Below are positions 8,504-13,651 of a DNA stretch of 13,651 bases, in pieces. Both the position numbers and the translations under genes were made by a program. The notes beneath the pieces were generated by a model. It was not told the origin of the DNA and did not search any database. It saw only the letters and a program-made list of their open reading frames with translations. Source of the DNA: Bdellovibrionales bacterium (GTDB lineage: Bacteria > Bdellovibrionota > Bdellovibrionia > Bdellovibrionales > UBA1609); contig JANQSX010000132.1 in NCBI GenBank assembly GCA_028279085.1, positions 1-13,651 on the forward strand, read 5' to 3'. The stretch's first letter is position 1; every line of letters starts with the position of its first letter.

Positions 8504-9376
8504 CTAAATATTTTTCATAGCTTCGGCTCCACTACTCACTTCTATTAATTCTGTTGTAATAGAGCTTTGTCTCATTTTATTAAAAGTCAAAGTAAGGCGG
8601 GAAATAATATCTTGTGCATTCTTAGTAGCATTTTCCATAGCTGACATACGAGCCCCATACTCCGCGGCTACACTTTCACACATACAACGATAAACCTGTA
8701 CAGTAAAATGTTTCTCTATTAAATTTTCCAACAATTCCAAGGGAGGAATCTCAAAAATAAGATCTTTGGAAAAACTCTTCTGGCGTTGTAAGGGGGCGGC
8801 AGATAAATCCACCGGTAAAAAAATTTCTTTTACCACTTTTTGAGAAATAGCTGATTGAAAGTTATTATAGATAAAGTAAATCCCGTCATACTTTCCTTCA
8901 CTGAAATTTTCCATCAGTTGATGGGCCACTTTTCCGGCTAAAGGATAAGAAATTTCCTTATCTAACTGAAACATTTCATCCACCGGCAAAATCCCTCTAA
9001 ACTGAAAGTAACTTTTTGCCTTTTTCCCGATAAAGAAAAAGTCCAATTCATACTCTTTATGAGAATGATAAAAATTCTCCGCAAAACGACAAATATTATT
9101 ATTAAATCCTCCACACAGCCCTTTGTCCGAAGTAAGCACCACCAATAACACTTTTTCCAATTTTTCTTTTTTTTTCAAAAGAGGATGGCTAATATTACAG
9201 GAAAGAGCCACATCCGCCATAACAGACAAAATATTTTCTGCATAGGGGCGGAGATTTAAAATACGCTCTTGGGCTTTTCTTAACCGAGCGGCTGCCACCA
9301 TTTTCATAGCCTGAGTAATTTGTTCTGTGTTTTTCACACTGGAGATACGAGTACGAATTTTTTTTAAACCAGACAT
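8504..9376 (-). CDS. atpG: F1F0 ATP synthase gamma subunit
   Basis: Gamma is the central rotor shaft, a long coiled coil inside the alpha-beta hexamer. The N-terminal helix (KKIRTRISSVKNTEQITQAM, followed by KMVAAARLRKAQ) and the C-terminal helix ending RQSSITTELIEVSSGAEAM are both clearly recognisable and pack together in the family structure. The central Rossmann-like part starts with TSDKGLCGGFN (82-92). I placed the start at the ATG at 9376 (290 residues); a GTG one codon upstream is possible, and neither has a good Shine-Dalgarno site. Spacers of 103 and 118 bases separate it from atpD and atpA, unusually long for an atp operon; they are AT-rich and show only weak A-U hairpins. Confidence 0.96.
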   Translation of the reverse strand: MSGLKKIRTRISSVKNTEQITQAMKMVAAARLRKAQERILNLRPYAENILSVMADVALSCNISHPLLKKKEKLEKVLLVVLTSDKGLCGGFNNNICRFAENFYHSHKEYELDFFFIGKKAKSYFQFRGILPVDEMFQLDKEISYPLAGKVAHQLMENFSEGKYDGIYFIYNNFQSAISQKVVKEIFLPVDLSAAPLQRQKSFSKDLIFEIPPLELLENLIEKHFTVQVYRCMCESVAAEYGARMSAMENATKNAQDIISRLTLTFNKMRQSSITTELIEVSSGAEAMKNI

Positions 9377-9494
9377 CACTTATTTTGGGTCAAACTAATC
9401 GTTTATAACACCCACCTTTTTAATAAATAATCACAATTAATAAAAACAGTTTATTCCCTACTATTAGGCGAAGATTACATAAGTATTTACTTTT

Positions 9495-11012
9495 TTACAC
9501 CCCTTGTGTTTCAAAAACAGTTTTAAATTCCTGAAGGGTGTCTTTAACTTGTTTCTCTGTTTCTTCCGTGAGCTTTTTTTCCTCTTTAATTCTCATTAGC
9601 AGATCTTTACATCGAGTTTTTAAAAATTGACGAAGCTCTTTTTCATAATTGAGAACTTTTTTTTCAGAAACAGAATCTAAATAACCTTTAGTTGCTGAAT
9701 AAATCAATACTATTTGCATCTCTATATCCAAAGGTTCTCCTTGATCTTGTTTTAAAATTTCCACGAGTCTTTTACCTCTTTCTAATTGAGCTTGAGAAGC
9801 TTTATCCAAATCAGAGGCAAAAGCAGCAAAAGCTTCTAAAGCTCGAAACTGGGCTAATTCCAATTTTAAACTCCCAGCGACCTGTTTAATAGCTTTGATT
9901 TGAGCAGCACCTCCCACTCGAGAAACAGACTTCCCCACATGAATAGCCGGACGAATTCCTTTGTAAAAAAGATCGGCTTCTAGAAAAATTTGTCCATCTG
10001 TAATAGAAATAACATTAGTGGGAATATAAGCGGAAATATCACCAGCCTGGGTTTCAATAATGGGAAGAGCGGTTAAAGAGCCTCCCCCTTCATTATCATT
10101 CATCTTAGCTGCTCTTTCTAAAAGTCGGGAATGAATATAAAAAATGTCTCCTGGAAAAGCTTCTCTTCCTGGAGGCCGGCGAAGAAGTAAGGAAAGTTGA
10201 CGGTAGGCTTGGGCCTGCTTAGTTAAATCATCATATATTATAAGAGCATGTTCTCCTCTATCTCTAAAATATTCAGCCATAGCCACCCCTGTATAAGGAG
10301 CTAAGAATTGCATGGGAGCCGGCTCAGAAGCTGTAGCAGAAACAACAGTCGTATAGTCCATAGCTCCCGCTGTTTTAAGCTTTTCCACCACTCCGGCTAA
10401 AGTGGATCTCTTTTGCCCAATAGCTACATAAAAACATCTCACATCTTTTCCTTTTTGATTAAGAATAGTGTCTATAGCTATAGTTGTCTTTCCTGTCTGC
10501 CGGTCTCCAATAATAAGCTCCCTTTGTCCTCTACCTATGGGAATAAGTGTATCAATAGCCTTAATTCCCGTTTGAAGTGGCTCAAAAACGGGTTGCCGAC
10601 TAATAATTCCTGGTGCCTTTCGTTCCACCTCCAAAAAATCTTCCGATTTAACAGGACCTAAACCATCCAAGGGGCGTCCGAGAACATCCACCACTCGGCC
10701 TAAAAGAGTAGGCCCCACTGGAACTTGAACAATTTTACCGGTTCTTTTAACTTCCATTCCTTCCGAAACCGTTTCATCATCACCTAAAATCACCACCCCT
10801 AAACTATCTTTTTCCAAATTAAAAACCATTCCAAAAAGATGGTCTGAAAAAGCTACTAGTTCTCCTGCCATAGCCTTTTCCAGGCCATAGATCCGACAGA
10901 CTCCATCTCCGACCGACAATACTTGACCCACTTCCTGAACAGAAAGTTTTTTCTCATAATTTTGAATTTGATCCTTTAATATTCGACTGATTTCACTAGC
11001 TTGTATAGTCAT
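9495..11012 (-). CDS. atpA: F1F0 ATP synthase alpha subunit
   Basis: Alpha alternates with beta in the F1 hexamer and holds the non-catalytic nucleotide sites. Over 505 residues it shows the N-terminal crown domain (VGDGVCRIYGLEKAMAGEL), the P-loop GDRQTGKT (169-176), YAIGQ-type strand FYVAIGQKRSTLAGV, LIIYDDLTKQAQAYRQ, the LLRRPPGREAFPGD segment, and the arginine finger R365 in SVSRVGGAAQ. The family's PAINVGLS reads PAIHVGKS here (H358, K361), the same alignment columns that deviate in beta. The ATG start is supported by CAGGAG 8 bases upstream and lies inside the end of atpH (17-base overlap), implying coupled translation. Confidence 0.98.
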   Translation of the reverse strand: MTIQASEISRILKDQIQNYEKKLSVQEVGQVLSVGDGVCRIYGLEKAMAGELVAFSDHLFGMVFNLEKDSLGVVILGDDETVSEGMEVKRTGKIVQVPVGPTLLGRVVDVLGRPLDGLGPVKSEDFLEVERKAPGIISRQPVFEPLQTGIKAIDTLIPIGRGQRELIIGDRQTGKTTIAIDTILNQKGKDVRCFYVAIGQKRSTLAGVVEKLKTAGAMDYTTVVSATASEPAPMQFLAPYTGVAMAEYFRDRGEHALIIYDDLTKQAQAYRQLSLLLRRPPGREAFPGDIFYIHSRLLERAAKMNDNEGGGSLTALPIIETQAGDISAYIPTNVISITDGQIFLEADLFYKGIRPAIHVGKSVSRVGGAAQIKAIKQVAGSLKLELAQFRALEAFAAFASDLDKASQAQLERGKRLVEILKQDQGEPLDIEMQIVLIYSATKGYLDSVSEKKVLNYEKELRQFLKTRCKDLLMRIKEEKKLTEETEKQVKDTLQEFKTVFETQGV

Positions 11013-11556
11013 AAAAATTTCTCCTGATTTGGTTTTCCATTTGTCTTAAGTGAAAGAATAAAGTGTCATCAAAAATAAATCCCCCGGCCCGAATTTTTAA
11101 CCCTCCAATAAGTTCTTTAGAGGAAATTTTTTCTTTTAAAGAAACCTTTTTATTAAAAAATTTTTCCAACTTTCCAATAAGTTCCTCTTTTACAACAGGA
11201 GATAAAGTTTCGATAGCTTCCACTTCAACGGAAACAAGGCCTTTTATTTCATTCATCATTTTCTTAAGATAAGCCACTATAGAATCTAACTCTTTCCATC
11301 TTTTTTTATCCAAAAGTAAAAACAAAAACGGGCAAAGTAAGTTATTCAGTTTAAAAGAATTAAAAATTTTTCTTAGCACCTGTTTTTTTTCCTCAATTAA
11401 CACAACAGGAGACAAGAAAAAAGCTTTTACTTCCGGATCATTGAAGGTTTCATTTAATTGATTCAACTCCCTTGTAGCGGTAAAAAAAATTTCTTCCTGA
11501 TCTTTAGAAAAACTATTTTTTAAAGCCCTGGCATAAGTATAAGAGATCAGACTCAT
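10996..11556 (-). CDS. atpH: F1F0 ATP synthase delta subunit
   Basis: Delta sits on top of F1 and joins it to the b-type peripheral stalk. The product (186 residues from my chosen start) begins MSLISYTYARALKNS, as expected for the N-terminal helical domain that binds alpha, and ends with the conserved C-terminal segment LIGGLKIRAGGFIFDDT (149-165) followed by a short helix. The start at 11556 is preferred over an ATG four codons upstream (11568): it has GGGAGG four bases before it, makes an exact ATGA overlap with the atpF stop, and matches the family's usual beginning. It overlaps atpA by 17 bases at its other end, so atpF, atpH and atpA look translationally coupled. Confidence 0.94.
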   Translation of the reverse strand: MSLISYTYARALKNSFSKDQEEIFFTATRELNQLNETFNDPEVKAFFLSPVVLIEEKKQVLRKIFNSFKLNNLLCPFLFLLLDKKRWKELDSIVAYLKKMMNEIKGLVSVEVEAIETLSPVVKEELIGKLEKFFNKKVSLKEKISSKELIGGLKIRAGGFIFDDTLFFHLRQMENQIRRNFYDYTS

Positions 11557-12101
11557 ATTCCCTCCCATTTTCGCATTCCTTGATAATTTAACTGATCAAG
11601 GGAGTCTGCTTTTATCTTTTCTTCCAACTGTACTTTTGTTTGTTCCATCACTTTAGACAAAAGTCGTGTTTTTAAATTCTCTAATTGTTTAATCTCTTGT
11701 CTTTTTAATTCTTGATTGGTTCTTTTTTTGAAATTATCCAACCACTCTTTCTCTTGATCCTTCAATTCCATTTTTAAATCTTCTAGAGCTTTTTTCACAT
11801 TTTCCTGAGTTTTCTCCTGTTTTTTAACTAAAGTTTCGATTTCTTGTTCCAAGGAAAGACAGGCCTGTTGATGTTCCTGCTCTAACTGTTTGGCTTTTCT
11901 ACGATATTCTAAAAAATCCTGCTGTTTTTGTTTTAAAAAGAGGGGCAATTTTTTTCTCAATAAGTAAAATAAAGCTATTGCAAATAAAGAAAAATTTAAC
12001 ACTTGAAAACACACAAAGCGAAAAGGAATAGTACCTTCTTCAGAGGCCCAAACTACTCCTGGTAAAAAAAACAGAATATATATAACCATTCCAAACCACA
12101 T
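11553..12101 (-). CDS. atpF: F1F0 ATP synthase b subunit (signal-peptide-bearing type)
   Basis: A peripheral-stalk subunit that holds F1 against the membrane sector. The 182-residue product starts with a signal-peptide-like stretch (residues 1-20, hydrophobic, ending VVWAS with a plausible cleavage site after VWA), then a membrane helix (about 29-48, containing QVLNFSLFAIALFYLL) and a long charged coiled coil to about residue 175 rich in K, E and Q. An N-terminal signal-like segment before the real anchor helix is a trait I associate with deltaproteobacterial AtpF proteins. The ATG at 12101 is preceded by AAAGGA about 9 bases upstream; a second ATG at 12089 would shorten but not remove the signal-like region. 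It follows atpF' after 15 bases and overlaps atpH by 4. Confidence 0.92.
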   Translation of the reverse strand: MWFGMVIYILFFLPGVVWASEEGTIPFRFVCFQVLNFSLFAIALFYLLRKKLPLFLKQKQQDFLEYRRKAKQLEQEHQQACLSLEQEIETLVKKQEKTQENVKKALEDLKMELKDQEKEWLDNFKKRTNQELKRQEIKQLENLKTRLLSKVMEQTKVQLEEKIKADSLDQLNYQGMRKWEGI

Positions 12102-12116
12102 TTTTAAAAATTCCTT

Positions 12117-12554
12117 TCAAGAAACTAGATGATCACCGGCCGATTTGGCTAGTTGAGAAACTTCCGCTTGCATTTTTACCTCTATCTCTTTTACCTCTTT
12201 GAGAAAGTTTTTCTTTTTTTCTTCATACTCTTTCTGAGTTTTCTCCTGATTATTTATCCTCTCTTTTAGGAAATGTTCTTTTATTTGCTGGCTTTCTTGC
12301 TGATAAAGTTTAGTAAATTCTTCATTTATATAACGGACCTTTTCATCATATTTTTTTTGCAAGCCTTCTTTTTTCTCTTTTAACTTTTCCACTTGTTTCA
12401 TACGCTCTAAAGTTTCTTTCTCTCTTTGAATATGAAGTTTGAAATAGGGGCGAAAAAGAAATCGAGAAATCAAAGGATAAAAGAAAAGAAATATCAAAAA
12501 TTGTATAAAAAAAGAACTATTTACCCCTAAGGCTTGCATCAGAGAAGAAAACAT
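12117..12554 (-). CDS. atpF': F1F0 ATP synthase b' subunit (second peripheral-stalk subunit)
   Basis: This is the divergent partner of the b subunit: one membrane helix (about residues 14-34, FFIQFLIFLFFYPLISRFLF) with the characteristic RPYFKLHIQRE exit, then an almost uninterrupted charged coiled coil to residue 137. The 145-residue length is normal for b'. It is too diverged to call from similarity alone, but its place directly before atpF at the head of the atp block settles the call. Some annotations name it atpX or simply atpF. The ATG start has no strong ribosome site. It is the promoter-proximal gene of the operon and is divergent from rsmG, with a 281-bp intergenic region between them. 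Confidence 0.88.
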   Translation of the reverse strand: MFSSLMQALGVNSSFFIQFLIFLFFYPLISRFLFRPYFKLHIQREKETLERMKQVEKLKEKKEGLQKKYDEKVRYINEEFTKLYQQESQQIKEHFLKERINNQEKTQKEYEEKKKNFLKEVKEIEVKMQAEVSQLAKSAGDHLVS

Positions 12555-12599
12555 ATTTTTTTAAGGCTAATTTCTATTGCAAAACTCAGCCCTCTCCTT

Positions 12600-12628
12600 A
12601 CTATATTGCATATAACAGTTTATTTCAG
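12600..12628 (-). promoter_or_regulatory. Candidate sigma70-type promoter for the atp operon
   Basis: On the minus strand, CTGAAA (12628-12623; 4 of 6 to TTGACA) is followed after 17 bases by TATAGT (12605-12600; 5 of 6 to TATAAT). Transcription would begin about 40 bases before the atpF' ATG. A perfect TTGACA lies further upstream (12668-12663), but no good -10 follows it at normal spacing. In such AT-rich DNA a -10-like hexamer is common, so this is tentative. Confidence 0.35.
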
Positions 12629-12730
12629 TAGAGTCTTTTTTTTAAAGCCTTATTAAAGCTCTTGTCAATAAAAGGAAAATACAGATAAAAGCAAAGCTTT
12701 CAAAAATATACGGCTTAAAAAGTGGAAAAG

Positions 12731-12780
12731 AAATGTTCCGCGCAGAACATTTTAAAAAAATGTAGTAAAATTACATATTT
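12731..12780. repeat. 50-bp direct repeat, copy 1 (upstream of rsmG)
   Basis: Matches 13457-13506 at 47 of 50 positions. It consists of a near-palindrome centred on CGCG, an A/T tract, and a second dyad (ATGTA-GTAAAAT-TACAT, 12760-12776). The three differences from copy 2 are transitions at 12762 (G/A), 12774 (C/T) and 12778 (T/C). The first two occupy mirror positions of the second dyad, so both copies keep its symmetry. Copy 1 ends 55 bases before the rsmG ATG and 176 bases from the atpF' ATG. It occurs nowhere else in the window that I could find. Confidence 0.9.
12734..12749. promoter_or_regulatory. parS-like palindrome, site 1
   Basis: TGTTCCGCGCAGAACA is symmetric at 7 of 8 base pairs and matches the bacterial parS form TGTTCCACGTGGAACA at 13 of 16 positions. 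The differences fall in the centre (A7G, T10C, G11A). Flanking AAA and TTT extend the symmetry to 22 bp. rsmG is commonly next to parAB and parS sites near the replication origin, which supports the idea; no parA or parB is visible here. It may instead bind an unrelated dimeric regulator. Confidence 0.4.
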
Positions 12781-12835
12781 CATACATTTATAAAAATATT
12801 CCTATAGACTAAGAGAATTGTTATAAATAAAAAGG

Positions 12836-13456
12836 ATGCAACAATTCAATTGGACAAATATTCCATTAAAACCTTTAGAAGCAAAAAAGCTAAAAATATA
12901 TGCCCAAGAGCTTTGTCATTTTAATAAAAAAATTCCTCTTTACTCTCGTCAAAAAAACGAAGACTTTTGTCGGGAATTGATATTAGACTCCCTTCTGGCC
13001 GGGAAGATTTTATTTAAAGATAGTCCTCATTCAATAATTGCAGATATCGGTTCCGGAGCGGGTTTCCCAGGTGTTGTACTAGCAATACTAAGTCCGGAAA
13101 GACAGTTTATACTATTTGAACCGCATCAAAAAAAAGCCGCTTTTTTAGAATATATTAATTGGAAAATGGATTTAAAAAATATCCAAATAAAAAATATTCC
13201 TGTTCAAAAAGGAAAAGCTTTATTAAGCTGTGCTGTTTCCAAAGCCTTTTTATCTTTAGAACAAAGGCTAGCTCTAACTAAACCCTGTTTTAAAAAAGGG
13301 GCTTTTTATTATCACTTTCAATCTTTGAACTGGAAACAACACTGGGAGAAAATTCCTCAAGACATTCGAGAAAGTTGGCAAATAGAAAAAGTGGGAGAAT
13401 ACTCTTACCTTCCTTTCTTGTCTCAAAGAGTTTTAATTAAAACCTGTAGGAAATAA
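12836..13456 (+). CDS. rsmG: 16S rRNA (guanine-N7)-methyltransferase RsmG
   Basis: RsmG (GidB) transfers a methyl group from S-adenosylmethionine to N7 of guanine 527 (E. coli numbering) in 16S rRNA; its loss gives low-level streptomycin resistance in several bacteria. The 206-residue product has the family's SAM-binding loop IADIGSGAGFPG (68-79), an acidic residue after the next strand (E95 in ILFEPHQKKAAFL) and the AVSKAFLSLE segment (133-142), where most family members read SRAF. The N-terminal helical region includes FNKKIPLYS (29-37) and LILDSL (48-53). The ATG is the first possible start after an in-frame TAA four codons upstream; the AAGG touching the ATG is too close to act as a normal ribosome site. 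It is a lone plus-strand gene bracketed by two copies of a 50-bp repeat. Confidence 0.93.
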   Translation: MQQFNWTNIPLKPLEAKKLKIYAQELCHFNKKIPLYSRQKNEDFCRELILDSLLAGKILFKDSPHSIIADIGSGAGFPGVVLAILSPERQFILFEPHQKKAAFLEYINWKMDLKNIQIKNIPVQKGKALLSCAVSKAFLSLEQRLALTKPCFKKGAFYYHFQSLNWKQHWEKIPQDIRESWQIEKVGEYSYLPFLSQRVLIKTCRK

Positions 13457-13506
13457 AAATGTTCCGCGCAGAACATTTTAAAAAAATATAGTAAAATTAT
13501 ATACTT
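13457..13506. repeat. 50-bp direct repeat, copy 2 (immediately after rsmG)
   Basis: The second copy of the element at 12731-12780 starts at the first base after the rsmG stop codon. Here the second dyad reads ATATA-GTAAAAT-TATAT (13486-13502). The near-palindrome with A-rich left and T-rich right flanks could also fold in RNA (9-bp stem AAAATGTTC/GAACATTTT, 6-base loop) and might double as an rsmG terminator, but the following bases are mostly A rather than a U-tract. Confidence 0.9.
13460..13475. promoter_or_regulatory. parS-like palindrome, site 2
   Basis: This 16-mer is identical to site 1 (TGTTCCGCGCAGAACA), and the surrounding symmetry is longer here: AAAATGTTC and GAACATTTT form perfect 9-bp arms. 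Exact conservation of the core in two copies 726 bp apart, while the neighbouring dyad has drifted, points to sequence-specific recognition. Assignment to ParB rests on similarity to parS and on the rsmG neighbourhood only. Confidence 0.4.
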
Positions 13507-13604
13507 TGTTACGAAGATTAGTTTGTGTTTAAAGCCGATCCTTGAATATTTTGAAGCTCTTTTTAAAAACCGCTTTGTCTTGTCTAAAATTAAAATACGT
13601 ACTT

Positions 13605-13638
13605 TATGTGTGCAAAATAATTTTAAAAAGCACACATA
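13605..13638. repeat. Perfect 9-bp inverted repeat at the right edge
   Basis: TATGTGTGC (13605-13613) and GCACACATA (13630-13638) are exact reverse complements separated by 16 AT-only bases. Neither strand has a U-tract after it, so it does not look like an intrinsic terminator. It may be an operator or leader structure for a gene beyond the window. The 195 bases after rsmG hold copy 2 of the repeat and this element, and no gene I can support. Confidence 0.6.
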
Positions 13639-13651
13639 GTCCCAGAATTAC

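Noticed and set aside
9439..9455. Hairpin AATAAA-AACAG-TTTATT between atpA and atpG as a processing site or attenuator
   Set aside because: Its six A-U pairs would be very weak, and such dyads are expected by chance in this AT-rich spacer.
9692..9889. Plus-strand open frames opposite atpA and atpH (also 10413-10661 and 11063-11272)
   Set aside because: They are complementary to conserved ATP-synthase coding sequence and have no recognisable domain or start signal.
12734..12749. LexA box
   Set aside because: The arms are GTTC-N6-GAAC, the opposite orientation to the Gram-positive GAAC-N4-GTTC box, and rsmG and atp genes are not usual SOS targets.
12555..12835. Replication origin (oriC) beside rsmG
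   Set aside because: I looked for DnaA boxes (TTATNCACA and its complement) here and in 13457-13651 and found none; AT-richness alone is not evidence in this genome.
13457..13480. Copy 2 palindrome as a plain intrinsic terminator of rsmG
   Set aside because: The stem is mostly A-U, the bases after it are mainly A, and the same element also lies upstream of rsmG, so a terminator alone does not explain it.
13423..13635. Minus-strand frame of 70 codons across the rsmG end and the right intergenic region
   Set aside because: It starts with GTG inside an inverted repeat, runs through the 50-bp repeat into rsmG, and its product is a low-complexity K/F/I/L string with no family resemblance.

Overview
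This window is a compact, AT-rich bacterial chromosome segment carrying respiratory and ATP-synthase genes. Three features resemble the Desulfobacterota/Bdellovibrionota/Myxococcota ('deltaproteobacterial') type: one gene string atpF'-atpF-atpH-atpA-atpG-atpD-atpC with both b-type stalk subunits and without atpB/atpE; an AtpF that begins with a signal-peptide-like segment; and an adjacent rsmG, which in such genomes usually sits beside parAB. The lineage assignment is inference from gene order and family features, not from a phylogeny. Low GC and short spacers would fit a host-associated or streamlined member, but this is not proven.

Layout. Positions 1-2778 (minus strand) hold membrane-arm genes of respiratory complex I in the transcription order nuoA, nuoH, nuoJ, nuoK and the start of nuoL, which runs off the left edge. 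The peripheral-arm genes nuoB, C, D, E, F, G and I are all absent between nuoA and nuoL. Positions 2909-6487 (plus strand) hold mfd, the transcription-repair coupling factor, divergent from nuoA. Positions 6540-12554 (minus strand) hold the ATP-synthase operon: atpF' and atpF (peripheral stalk), atpH (delta), atpA (alpha), atpG (gamma), atpD (beta) and atpC (epsilon). It converges on mfd with a 52-bp gap and no recognisable terminator. Positions 12836-13456 (plus strand) hold rsmG (16S rRNA m7G methyltransferase), divergent from atpF'. The last 195 bases hold no gene I can support.

The two respiratory blocks are functionally linked: complex I pumps ions while oxidising NADH, and the F1 sector with its stalk uses the resulting gradient to make ATP. 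The ring (c) and channel (a) subunits and the NADH-oxidising arm must be encoded elsewhere if these machines are complete.

The most unusual signal is non-coding. A 50-bp direct repeat (47/50 identical) brackets rsmG at 12731-12780 and 13457-13506. Each copy holds a near-palindromic 16-mer resembling a diverged ParB-binding parS site (TGTTCCGCGCAGAACA), followed by a second dyad. Two of the three differences between copies fall at paired positions of that second dyad and preserve it, which suggests a conserved two-part protein-binding element. A further perfect 9-bp inverted repeat lies at the right edge (13605-13638). I saw no defence system, mobile element, CRISPR array or RNA gene.
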